A stretch of 32,035 bases of DNA from a virus. The translations under genes and the position numbers were made by a program. The stretch spans positions 1 through 32,035 of the IMG/VR virus record IMGVR_UViG_3300010151_000073; one strand, 5' to 3'. Of this stretch, positions 25,257 through 32,034 are shown one piece after another; position 1 is the stretch's first letter, and each line of letters opens with the position of its first letter. The notes beneath the pieces were generated by a model, which worked only from the letters and a program-made list of their open reading frames with translations, had not been told where the DNA came from and did no database searches.

Positions 25257-27461
25257 ATGAGTTACATAAATAAACAAAATACCGCACTAGTAAGAGTAAA
25301 GTTAACAGATATAGGTAGAGAACAATTGGCACAAGGAAAATTGACCTATAATTCGTGGTTAGCGGGTGATTCAGAGGTAGATTATAATTACGTTAAGGGA
25401 TGGAAAGAATTTGTTCCTAGTAGCGACGCTTCAACAGGAGAATTTTATTTTTATGGTGGGGATGGTTCAGTAACTAAAAATATTTATTCTAAGGTATTAA
25501 GACCAAAAGATGAACAACCTTATTTCACATCTTTCTTATTAGATAATAATAATGAGTTTATACAATCTATTGATACTAATAGTAGTTTACAGTTAATTAA
25601 AGGAGTTGTAAGTAATCAAGCGGCAGATAGAGGATTTTTCTCAGGATCTACAGTAGATGTAGGTTTAACCGCACAAACTTCACAAAGATTTATTAAAGAA
25701 AGTGGTACTATAGATTTAAGTAATTTTACTGGAGAAATAGATACAACACCATTTGTACAAGGGGTGTTAAGTGGTATAACTTTAACTGCAACTAGCGAGG
25801 ATGATTTTATAATGTTTAGGTTTAGTAACCCAACATTAGGTAATATTACCACACCAACAATGACGGCAGCGACAATAAATCAATTTTATAACATTACTAC
25901 TATTAGTGGATCTACCATTAAAGTAGATAGAGAATTACCAACATTTAGTGGTTTTGCTGGCACAATTATTACATATTATACCTTACCAGGAGGAGATGAT
26001 CCCGAAGATAGTTACTATGGACTACCTTCTCTTTCTTCATATTGGAATACAGGTACACTTTCTTTTGATAGTAGTTGTGATATTTGTGTAGAAAACATAC
26101 CAGTTTGGAATATGAATAATGTGTGGACTGAAAATATGGCAGGACAATTTAAAGATGATTTAGAAAATTATCATAACCACAATTTATTTGGTTCAGAACA
26201 ATATGCGGGAACAAAACAATTTTTAAAATATAATGAAACACCAACCTTAAATTTAAGTAGTGATAGGTTATCTGTTAGTTATATGGACCCATATATAAAA
26301 GGAATTTCAATTATTCATTATACTAATAGTTGTATTTCTAACTTTTATGGTGAAATGTTTAATATTGATGGTAATAGTGGTAAGTTATTAAATTTAGATG
26401 TACCAGTACTATGGCATAGACGAAATGAAGGTACTGGTAGTGGTACTACATTAGGGATGAGATTTGTAAGTGATACTATAGAAAAAACTCTAACTAATAC
26501 GGACATTGAATATTATGATTTAATTGAATTTAGTGGTATGAGCGTTACCCCAAATGCACCCTTATCGGTTGGTAAGGTATTCCCACAACTTAAAATAGTT
26601 GTTATTGATAATGAAGAATTATTGGCGGCAATGTCTTATAAATCAAATAGAAATTATAGTTTACCTGATTTATCTGCGAGTTTAATCCCACCAGTCGATG
26701 GTGATTGTACTGGTTGTATAGAGGCAGGGGAAACAATGTATTTAACTTACGGTTTACAATATAGTGGTACAAGTGGATTTACATCTGTCTTACCTTGCCA
26801 ACGATATACAGTGTTAGATAATAATACTGCAACGGATAAAGATTTACAATTTAGAATAAACAATGTAGATCAGTTACCTTATATGAGAAAATTAGAATCT
26901 CTTTCATATGATGGTTATGGTTTTTATGCCAATCAATTTGTTTTATTAAGTCAAAAAATTAATAAAGCAAATCAAACACGACCAAACCCATCTGATTGGA
27001 GAGAAATAGATTATACTAGTGTTAATATTACCAGTGGTGCATCGGAAACCATCAGCCCATTCTTATTAGAAAATCAAAATAGTAATAATACAGGTTTTAT
27101 TTTAAAAGGAAGTCAATATAATGGGGCTAGTGGTAACACATTTAATTTAGGTGTAGAATTAGATTTACCTAAAGGTGAAAGTTATGGAAAATTAACTTTT
27201 GGTGACGAAAGATTATTTTATGGTAACTTAAGAACATTTATAGGGGCAACAATTTATAAAACACTATTCACAATAAATGTAGACGGTGCTCAACTACAAA
27301 GTAGTTCTAATACCACTTATACTATTGGGGAAGATAGATTTGTATCTGAAGTAGGTATATTAGATAATGATGGTAATTTAGTAATGGTGGGGAAACTTTC
27401 TCGACCAATAAGAATAGCGGATAGTAGTACTGCCTCTATTGAATTAACAATTGATTTTTAA
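25257..27461 (+). CDS. Tail-collar-fibre-like protein A (734 residues)
   Basis: The N-terminus, YINKQNTALVRVKLTDIGRE followed by a Gln/Gly spacer and WLAGDSEVDY, resembles the attachment domain of phage tail-collar fibre proteins, which have a LT..G...I...G......GDG pattern. The C-terminus ends with FVSEVGILDNDGNLVMVGKL and a final hydrophobic strand, also typical of that group. Both ends match the next gene, so the two are paralogues with different middles. The middle (about residues 150-690) is beta-rich with CDICVEN and CTGCIEAGE cysteine pairs. Probable role: a fibre or decoration attached to the baseplate, by inference. The gene starts after the ATATTTATA box and ends 11 bases before its paralogue. 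Confidence 0.82.
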   Translation: MSYINKQNTALVRVKLTDIGREQLAQGKLTYNSWLAGDSEVDYNYVKGWKEFVPSSDASTGEFYFYGGDGSVTKNIYSKVLRPKDEQPYFTSFLLDNNNEFIQSIDTNSSLQLIKGVVSNQAADRGFFSGSTVDVGLTAQTSQRFIKESGTIDLSNFTGEIDTTPFVQGVLSGITLTATSEDDFIMFRFSNPTLGNITTPTMTAATINQFYNITTISGSTIKVDRELPTFSGFAGTIITYYTLPGGDDPEDSYYGLPSLSSYWNTGTLSFDSSCDICVENIPVWNMNNVWTENMAGQFKDDLENYHNHNLFGSEQYAGTKQFLKYNETPTLNLSSDRLSVSYMDPYIKGISIIHYTNSCISNFYGEMFNIDGNSGKLLNLDVPVLWHRRNEGTGSGTTLGMRFVSDTIEKTLTNTDIEYYDLIEFSGMSVTPNAPLSVGKVFPQLKIVVIDNEELLAAMSYKSNRNYSLPDLSASLIPPVDGDCTGCIEAGETMYLTYGLQYSGTSGFTSVLPCQRYTVLDNNTATDKDLQFRINNVDQLPYMRKLESLSYDGYGFYANQFVLLSQKINKANQTRPNPSDWREIDYTSVNITSGASETISPFLLENQNSNNTGFILKGSQYNGASGNTFNLGVELDLPKGESYGKLTFGDERLFYGNLRTFIGATIYKTLFTINVDGAQLQSSSNTTYTIGEDRFVSEVGILDNDGNLVMVGKLSRPIRIADSSTASIELTIDF

Positions 27462-27472
27462 AAAGTATTGAG

Positions 27473-28771
27473 ATGGGATTTATTAGTTCAGCAAACACAG
27501 TATCGATAACGGCAAAATTAACTTTAGCTGGAAGACAAAGATTACTTACTCAAAGTAATCAAATACTAACCCATTTTGTGATAGGAGATTCTGATGCAAA
27601 TTACCAAACTAGTGGTATTTTAAGTTCAGGGTTAGTTCCATCAAATAGTGGGGATTTAGGAGAAAATGGTGGAGTAAATGATAATATTGATGTCGGTGTA
27701 GGGATTAAAAATAAACTTTATTTGAGTAACACTCAAATTACAATAAAGTCGGTAGAGTCAGGTTCTAATGTCATAACCAATACTACTATACCATTAGGTG
27801 AAACAGTAGTAAGTGGAAATAACTTAACATATACAGTTATAGATAAAAATGATAAAACCTCTTCTTTTACTAATTATTTTGAAAGTTTAAGATTACCTAT
27901 ATTAGAGTCTAAGAAAAACTTATTTACAGGAACCACCTCAACAAGAGGAGGTTGGTTAGATACCGCATTTAGTGGTTTAGCAACAAATAAAGTATTAATG
28001 GTTGTAGCTAATAATGATAGTTATGGTGAATTAATTGATGGTAAAACTATAAAAACAACATTACCTATAGTAACAGGATACACATCGGGTGGTGAAGCCA
28101 CAGGAATAACTACTTATGATTGTTATTCCACCTTTGTTAATAGTGGACAATATAGTTTAGTACAATTAGATGCTAGATATAAAGATGGTTCAGTATTCAC
28201 TAATGGGTTATTTGGTACGGATTTTCCGGTAAGTTATATGGTTTCAGATAACGTGCAAAGACCGAACAATGACTCAGATAAAAGTTGGGCTACGGGTTAT
28301 GATGAATTTAAACCATTCAGTGTTAATTATAAACAATTAATAAACACTAAAACAGTTGCACCAACAGGGATAAATGTAGATAAAGTTATTGGGGTGGCGT
28401 ATTTAGATAAAGGTATTTTAGCATTTACTGACCCTACAATTGTAAATAATATTGCAATTGATTTTACGGGTGACACAGAAACGGGAACAGTAACTAATGA
28501 TTTAGGTTTTTATTATTATTCTGGTGGTACTTTTAATACTACTGTAGATAGTGTTGTTAATAATTTAGTACAAAATGTAATATGTATTGCTGGTAGAGGT
28601 GAATTTTTTAGATCCACTAATCCAACAATTGATATTAATGATGAAGTTAGGATTACAGAGATTGGAATTACTGACGTAACTGGTGAAGTATTGGCTATCG
28701 GTAAAGCAGATAGACAAATTATTAAAAAGAAAAATGATTTTGTAATATTTGATGTACAAGTTATTTTATAA
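27473..28771 (+). CDS. Tail-collar-fibre-like protein B (432 residues), paralogue of A
   Basis: The start, FISSANTVSITAKLTLAGRQ with FVIGDSDANY soon after, matches the N-terminal module of the preceding protein at equivalent positions (GDS at 38-40 versus 37-39). The C-terminus, VRITEIGITDVTGEVLAIGK followed by a terminal strand, matches that protein's last 50 residues. The middle is about 300 residues shorter and not obviously related. Two tandem paralogues that keep both ends but differ inside fit a duplicated fibre gene whose exposed part has diverged. It is the last gene of the virion block. The start at 27473 is an ATG with the context TATTGAG before it and no clear Shine-Dalgarno. Confidence 0.82.
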   Translation: MGFISSANTVSITAKLTLAGRQRLLTQSNQILTHFVIGDSDANYQTSGILSSGLVPSNSGDLGENGGVNDNIDVGVGIKNKLYLSNTQITIKSVESGSNVITNTTIPLGETVVSGNNLTYTVIDKNDKTSSFTNYFESLRLPILESKKNLFTGTTSTRGGWLDTAFSGLATNKVLMVVANNDSYGELIDGKTIKTTLPIVTGYTSGGEATGITTYDCYSTFVNSGQYSLVQLDARYKDGSVFTNGLFGTDFPVSYMVSDNVQRPNNDSDKSWATGYDEFKPFSVNYKQLINTKTVAPTGINVDKVIGVAYLDKGILAFTDPTIVNNIAIDFTGDTETGTVTNDLGFYYYSGGTFNTTVDSVVNNLVQNVICIAGRGEFFRSTNPTIDINDEVRITEIGITDVTGEVLAIGKADRQIIKKKNDFVIFDVQVIL

Positions 28772-28790
28772 ATAAAGTTGAAAAACTTTA
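28767..28790 (+). other. Hairpin and TATAAATA box between virion block and resolvase gene
   Basis: TATAAATA (28767-28774) overlaps the stop codon of the last virion gene and equals the T4 late-promoter consensus. It is followed by a 7-bp hairpin TAAAGTT-GAAA-AACTTTA (28773-28790) with a GNRA-type tetraloop. An A run, not a T run, follows on the + strand, so it is not a standard terminator. It could be an RNA stabiliser, a weak terminator or chance. The rest of the 38-base gap shows no other signal. Confidence 0.35.
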
Positions 28791-28809
28791 ATAAAAAAAA
28801 TGTTTTATA

Positions 28810-29442
28810 ATGAGTAGAATTCTAGGGCTAGATGTGTCCACAAAAACTATAGGTATCGCACTTTTTGAAGATAAAGGTGAGAATGGTAAATTACAATTGT
28901 TAACACACATAACACCAAAAGTTAAACCTAAACCCACAAATAATATTGAAACACTTATTAGGAAAGTTCAAATATTTGAAGAGGATTTTTTAGAAAAATA
29001 TAGTGATATAGAAATTGATAGAGTTTTTATTGAAGAACCTTTATTAAGATCTAATAACGTAAATACAGTAGCAACATTATTGCGATTTAATGGTATGATA
29101 TGTAGGTCAGTATATGAAGTATTGAATATTGTGCCTGAATTTGTCTCCTCCTATGATGCTAGAAAATTTGCATTTCCAGAGTTAATGCAAATTAGATTAT
29201 TTAAAAAATCAGGAGATAGATATACTGAAAAAGAGATATTAAAAAAGAATCCCGTTTTATTTGGCGGGTTACCTTACGACATAGATAAAAAAGTAGTGAT
29301 ACACCAAAAAGTTAGTGAAATTGAACCCCAAGTTATATGGATGTATGATAAACACAACAAATTAACTAAAGAAAATTATGATATGACTGATGCATACGCA
29401 TGTGTGTTAGGTGGGATGAGAAAATGTGGAAACTGGGTATAA
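28810..29442 (+). CDS. ruvC: RuvC-like Holliday-junction resolvase
   Basis: This 210-residue protein has the RuvC fold signatures in the expected order. ILGLDVSTKTIGIALFE (Asp8) is the first strand with the catalytic Asp. VFIEEPLL supplies Glu75/76. YDMTDAYACVLGG near the end holds Asp191 and Asp194. The central FVSSYDARKF is also typical of phage RuvC-like proteins. RuvC-type enzymes cut four-way DNA junctions; in large phages they resolve recombination and packaging intermediates. Its length is somewhat above bacterial RuvC (about 170 residues), with an insertion at about 120-185 before the last motif. It is the first gene after the virion block. No Bacteroidota promoter was found directly in front of it, so it may be read through from upstream. 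Confidence 0.88.
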   Translation: MSRILGLDVSTKTIGIALFEDKGENGKLQLLTHITPKVKPKPTNNIETLIRKVQIFEEDFLEKYSDIEIDRVFIEEPLLRSNNVNTVATLLRFNGMICRSVYEVLNIVPEFVSSYDARKFAFPELMQIRLFKKSGDRYTEKEILKKNPVLFGGLPYDIDKKVVIHQKVSEIEPQVIWMYDKHNKLTKENYDMTDAYACVLGGMRKCGNWV

Positions 29443-29474
29443 TTTGGTTTTTTAAAAAAAAATTCTTATATTTG
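29443..29474 (+). promoter_or_regulatory. Bacteroidota-type promoter of the primase operon
   Basis: TTTG at 29443-29446 and TATATTTG at 29467-29474 match the Bacteroidota -33 (TTTG) and -7 (TAnnTTTG) elements with a 20-base spacer. The ATG at 29479 lies only 4 bases after the -7 element, so the transcript would start at or next to the start codon and be leaderless. The promoter at 31363 has the same spacing. Confidence 0.8.
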
Positions 29475-29478
29475 TGAA

Positions 29479-30426
29479 ATGTCACAATTAGTTGTAGAAA
29501 TCTTAGAGGATGTATTAGGTAATTCTAAAAAACATTATGAAAACAAAAGTCAAATATCCTTTGATTGTCCCGTATGTTCATCCATTAAAGGTTTAGACGT
29601 TGGAGATGGAAAGGGTAATTTAGAAGTTAATTATTTTCATCATGTTTATAAATGTTGGGCTTGTTCAGAAACCTATGGTACACATGGAACATTAAATAAA
29701 CTTATTAGGAAGTATGGTAGTAAAAACCATATGAAACAATATCAGTTAGTTATACCTGATAATAAGAGAGTTGTTGTAGATAAAGAAAAGGTAGTTATAA
29801 CGGGATTACCCAAAAATTTTACACCGCTAACTATAGAAAGGAACGACAGTGGATATCAACAAGCAATACAATATCTTAGTAAAAGAAATATTGGTATAGA
29901 CTTAATTAAGAAATTTAATTTAGGTTACGCTAATGTGGGCGATTATAGAAATAGAATTATATTCCCATCATATGATAGTGAAAATAATATAAATTATTTT
30001 TTAGGAAGAAGTTTCGAAAATTATACTAAATTGAAATATAAAAATCCTGAAGTATCTAAAATGGAGATTATTTTTAATGAAGGAAAAATTAATTGGGATT
30101 CTAACATTTATTTAGTAGAAGGTGTATTCGATCATATCACACTACCAAATAGCATTCCTATGTTAGGTAAAGTATTAAATGATTTATTATTTAAAAAATT
30201 AATAGATAATGCATCCGCTAAAGTTATAATAGTTTTAGATAACGATGCAGAAAAAGATGCAATTAATCTTTATAAAAAATTAGATAGTACTAAATTGAAC
30301 GGTAGGGTATTAATGGTATATATGCCTAAACGATTTGATTTATCAGATGTACACCAAAAATTAGGGAGTAAGGGTATAATTAAATTAATTACTACCGCAA
30401 AACGTATAAAAGAAAGTTTATTATGA
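29479..30426 (+). CDS. DNA primase with zinc ribbon and Toprim domain
   Basis: The 315-residue protein has an N-terminal four-cysteine zinc site (CPVC at residues 30-33 and CWAC at 59-62) followed by the helix HGTLNKLIRKYG, the usual DNA-binding element of DnaG-type phage primases. The Toprim domain lies at about 208-290: YLVEGVFDHITLP carries the conserved Glu214 and VIIVLDNDAEKDA the DxD pair (Asp254, Asp256). It would make RNA primers for lagging-strand synthesis. No helicase domain is fused, so a separate helicase is expected elsewhere in the genome. It has its own Bacteroidota-type promoter and overlaps the next gene by four bases (ATGA). Organellar or bacterial DnaG is about twice as long; this is a compact phage form. 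Confidence 0.88.
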   Translation: MSQLVVEILEDVLGNSKKHYENKSQISFDCPVCSSIKGLDVGDGKGNLEVNYFHHVYKCWACSETYGTHGTLNKLIRKYGSKNHMKQYQLVIPDNKRVVVDKEKVVITGLPKNFTPLTIERNDSGYQQAIQYLSKRNIGIDLIKKFNLGYANVGDYRNRIIFPSYDSENNINYFLGRSFENYTKLKYKNPEVSKMEIIFNEGKINWDSNIYLVEGVFDHITLPNSIPMLGKVLNDLLFKKLIDNASAKVIIVLDNDAEKDAINLYKKLDSTKLNGRVLMVYMPKRFDLSDVHQKLGSKGIIKLITTAKRIKESLL

Positions 30427-30809
30427 AAATATTTTTAGACGATATTAGAACGCCTTATGATGTATTTAAACTAACAGTTAATCCATTATATGAAAGTGAT
30501 AACGATTGGGTTATAGTAAGAGATTACTATCAATTTATTGATGCAATAAATAAGTTTGGGTTACCCACACACATTTCTTTCGATCATGATCTTTCGTATG
30601 ATGCATATTTACCTGAAAATCAAAAAGGAGATATAAATTATGGTAGTCTTAAAGAAAAAACTGGATATGATGCTTGTAGATGGTTATGTGAATATTGTTT
30701 AGATAAAGGTAAAGATATACCAAGTTATTTAGTGCACTCCGCAAATCCTGTAGGTGCAGAAAATATAAAAAAATATTTAGAAAATTTTAAAAAAAGAGTG
30801 TTATGTTAA
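30423..30809 (+). CDS. Cyclic-phosphate-processing receiver (cREC-like) domain protein
   Basis: The 128-residue chain is a single receiver-like domain of the cREC type. MKIFLDDIRTP (Asp6, Asp7, Arg9), HISFDHDL (Asp54, His55, Asp56), KTGYDACRWL (79-88) and VHSANPVGAENI (104-115) all occur in the order expected for this group. The family was defined by comparative genomics and proposed to act on cyclic-phosphate ends of RNA or nucleotides; the activity is a prediction, not something I can show. Unlike true response regulators it lacks an output domain and its conserved His and Asp residues point to enzymatic or ligand-binding use. The ATGA overlap with the primase stop shows tight coupling. A role in RNA repair or in countering a host signal is inference. 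Confidence 0.72.
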   Translation: MKIFLDDIRTPYDVFKLTVNPLYESDNDWVIVRDYYQFIDAINKFGLPTHISFDHDLSYDAYLPENQKGDINYGSLKEKTGYDACRWLCEYCLDKGKDIPSYLVHSANPVGAENIKKYLENFKKRVLC

Positions 30810-30985
30810 ATTTAAGAGAACAATTTAATTATGTTAAAAAAGTGGTGAGTAGTTGCACAACTGAAGAACAAACCAATAATGCACATGAATGGGCATATGA
30901 TTGGGCAAAAAGAATGAAGTGTAATTATCCAGATAAGGTGTATTCACATACAGACTTATTTTTAGATGTAATATCAAAATTATGA
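30803..30985 (+). CDS. Small protein of unknown function (60 residues)
   Basis: The ATG overlaps the cREC gene stop by 7 bases and the stop overlaps the next ATG by 4 bases, so it is embedded in the operon. The chain, starting MLNLREQFNYVKKVV, looks mainly helical with two Cys (18, 40) and Trp-containing AHEWAYDWAKRM. I see no membrane segment or known motif. Tight overlaps on both sides make it a real gene; its role is unknown. Confidence 0.68.
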   Translation: MLNLREQFNYVKKVVSSCTTEEQTNNAHEWAYDWAKRMKCNYPDKVYSHTDLFLDVISKL

Positions 30986-31191
30986 ATGACGAAAACGAGT
31001 TAATCACTATCCAATATAACGATAACCATTATATAAGTATAGGTGGAAGTAGTATTGGAAATACAATCTCAAATAGTTTTATCAATGATACAATGATGGA
31101 TGGTATGGATTGGAAAGAAGTAATTGGGGTATATATAGAACATAATTTTTTACCTCAAAAATTAAGGGATAAAATAGTACATAATAGGTAG
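30982..31191 (+). CDS. Small protein of unknown function (69 residues)
   Basis: Starts in an ATGA overlap with the previous stop. The chain contains ITIQYNDNHYISIGGSSIGN, a strand-rich beginning, then DWKEVIGVYIEHNFLPQKLR, a helical end. No signal peptide, membrane segment or known motif is visible. Its overlapping placement in the primase operon supports it as a gene, and the next ORF starts 3 bases after its stop. Confidence 0.65.
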   Translation: MNDENELITIQYNDNHYISIGGSSIGNTISNSFINDTMMDGMDWKEVIGVYIEHNFLPQKLRDKIVHNR

Positions 31192-31194
31192 ATT

Positions 31195-31359
31195 ATGAGT
31201 GAAGAAGAAATACATAAAAAGTGGAAAAAAGTACTTAGGGGTATTTCATTAGAAGATGCAATTAGGTGTGAAGGATTTAATGTTGATTTTAATGATGGTG
31301 TAATATCCGCAAAAGAACTAGAGGAAGAAATCTATCAGATAAGTAGAAAATACTCTTAA
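31195..31359 (+). CDS. Small acidic-basic protein of unknown function (54 residues)
   Basis: This short reading frame starts with ATG at 31195, 3 bases after the previous stop, and ends at TAA 31357-31359. It encodes MSEEEIHKKWKKVLRGISLE then a short beta-helix segment and ends QISRKYS. The charge pattern and the close coupling to neighbours suggest a real gene. No family is recognised. It is the last gene before the promoter at 31363. Confidence 0.6.
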   Translation: MSEEEIHKKWKKVLRGISLEDAIRCEGFNVDFNDGVISAKELEEEIYQISRKYS

Positions 31360-31362
31360 AAT

Positions 31363-31394
31363 TTTGTTTTATTAATTTATTATTAGTATATTTG
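31363..31394 (+). promoter_or_regulatory. Bacteroidota-type promoter before the small coiled-coil gene
   Basis: TTTG at 31363-31366, a 20-base spacer, then TATATTTG at 31387-31394, identical in both elements and spacing to the promoter at 29443. The ATG at 31399 again lies 4 bases after the -7 element. It would drive two small ORFs and probably the two tRNA genes. Confidence 0.78.
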
Positions 31395-31398
31395 TATT

Positions 31399-31587
31399 AT
31401 GAGTACATCAAAATTAAGTTTAGAAACAGAAAATCAGAGATTATATAAAATAATCGAAGAGAAAGAAGAAAGAATAGAAGATCTCTTAGAGAGATTAGAT
31501 GAGGTAACTAAAGGTTATCAGAAATTATTAATGAATCAATGTCAATGTAACCCACTTCCGGGTGTTAATACTAACGAAAATGATTAA
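31399..31587 (+). CDS. Small coiled-coil protein (62 residues)
   Basis: Residues 5-45 are a charged heptad pattern (LSLETENQRLYKIIEEKEER and on through LLERLDEVTKGYQKLL) expected to form a coiled coil. The C-terminus has a CxC pair (QCQCNP) and an Asn-rich tail. The gene starts 4 bases after the -7 element of its promoter, so it is likely read from a leaderless message. The function is unknown; small coiled-coil proteins of phages often bind or modify host complexes, but nothing here shows that. Confidence 0.65.
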   Translation: MSTSKLSLETENQRLYKIIEEKEERIEDLLERLDEVTKGYQKLLMNQCQCNPLPGVNTNEND

Positions 31588-31744
31588 TTTAGAAAATATA
31601 GATAAGTTTAAATTATTGTATAACGATGCAGTAAGTAAAAGTAAAGAAATGTTTGTGTTTGAGGGTAGGGATGTACTTACTTCCTACGCTAAATATGTCA
31701 TTGAATATTTTAATAATCTACTGAATGCTCGGGTGGTGGAATAG
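31580..31744 (+). CDS. Small helical protein (54 residues) overlapping tRNA-Leu
   Basis: I chose the ATG at 31580, which overlaps the previous gene by 8 bases, over an upstream GTG at 31562 because ATG overlaps are the rule in this cluster. The chain starts MINLENIDKFKLLYNDAVSK and continues with a helical SYAKYVIEYFNNLL. The last six codons, including the stop, lie inside the tRNA-Leu gene (from 31727), so tRNA processing would cut this message. The ORF is plausible but could be shortened or non-functional. No family is recognised. Confidence 0.5.
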   Translation: MINLENIDKFKLLYNDAVSKSKEMFVFEGRDVLTSYAKYVIEYFNNLLNARVVE

Positions 31745-31810
31745 GTAGACACGCAAGACTTAAAATCTTGTTCCCATTTGGGAGTGCGGGTTCGATTCCC
31801 GCCCCGAGTA
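31727..31810 (+). tRNA. tRNA-Leu (anticodon UAA)
   Basis: The sequence folds as a class II tRNA. Acceptor strands GCTCGGG and CCCGAGT pair with a terminal G-T wobble, the anticodon stem CAAGA/TCTTG encloses CTTAAAA with anticodon TAA (31761-31763), a long variable arm (TTCCCATTTGGGAGT) is present, and the T arm is GCGGG-TTCGATT-CCCGC. The discriminator is A, as required for Leu; CCA is not encoded. It reads TTA, the main Leu codon of these genes. Confidence 0.96.
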
Positions 31811-31816
31811 CGTAAT

Positions 31817-31890
31817 GGACCGGTAGCTCAGCTGGATAGAGCATCTGCCTTCTAAGCAGACGGTCGAAGGTTCGAATCCTTCCCGGTTCA
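31817..31890 (+). tRNA. tRNA-Arg (anticodon UCU)
   Basis: A complete class I cloverleaf: acceptor GGACCGG/CCGGTTC with one G-T wobble, D arm AGCTCAGCTGGATAGAGC, anticodon stem TCTGC/GCAGA around CTTCTAA with anticodon TCT (31851-31853), and T arm GAAGG-TTCGAAT-CCTTC. CCA is not encoded. It lies 6 bases after tRNA-Leu and reads AGA, the dominant Arg codon here. Confidence 0.96.
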
Positions 31891-31893
31891 CTT

Positions 31894-32034
31894 TTATTTT
31901 TTATTGAAGTCTGGATTTGGTGTTACAAATGCTCTTAATTTAACTTTATCCCAATTACCATAACCTTCATCATTATCCCCCATTTGTAAAATTGACATTG
32001 TTCTATGCCAACCCTCCATTAACTCATATTTACC
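31894..32034 (-). CDS. Converging minus-strand gene, 3' part (unknown)
   Basis: The last 46 codons of a minus-strand gene are visible; the stop is at 31894-31896, 3 bases after tRNA-Arg, and the gene runs off the window. The C-terminus reads GKYELMEGWHRTMSILQMG and then GYGNWDKVKLRAF, ending PNPDFNKK. The codon use (TTA, AGA, GGT, AAT) matches the rest of the window and no stop interrupts. The EGWHRT segment recalls the G-x-HR motif of ParB/sulfiredoxin-like proteins, but the piece is too short to assign. It marks a switch in transcription direction. Confidence 0.65.
   Translation of the reverse strand, partial: GKYELMEGWHRTMSILQMGDNDEGYGNWDKVKLRAFVTPNPDFNKK

Noticed and set aside
28781-28809. 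Possible Bacteroidota promoter directly before the resolvase gene
   Set aside because: No TAnnTTTG element at a sensible distance from a TTTG or TTG; the A-rich run resembles ordinary start contexts here.
31562-31579. GTG start giving a 60-residue version of the gene ending at 31744
   Set aside because: An ATG at 31580 with a short overlap fits the local pattern better, and the extra six residues add nothing recognisable.
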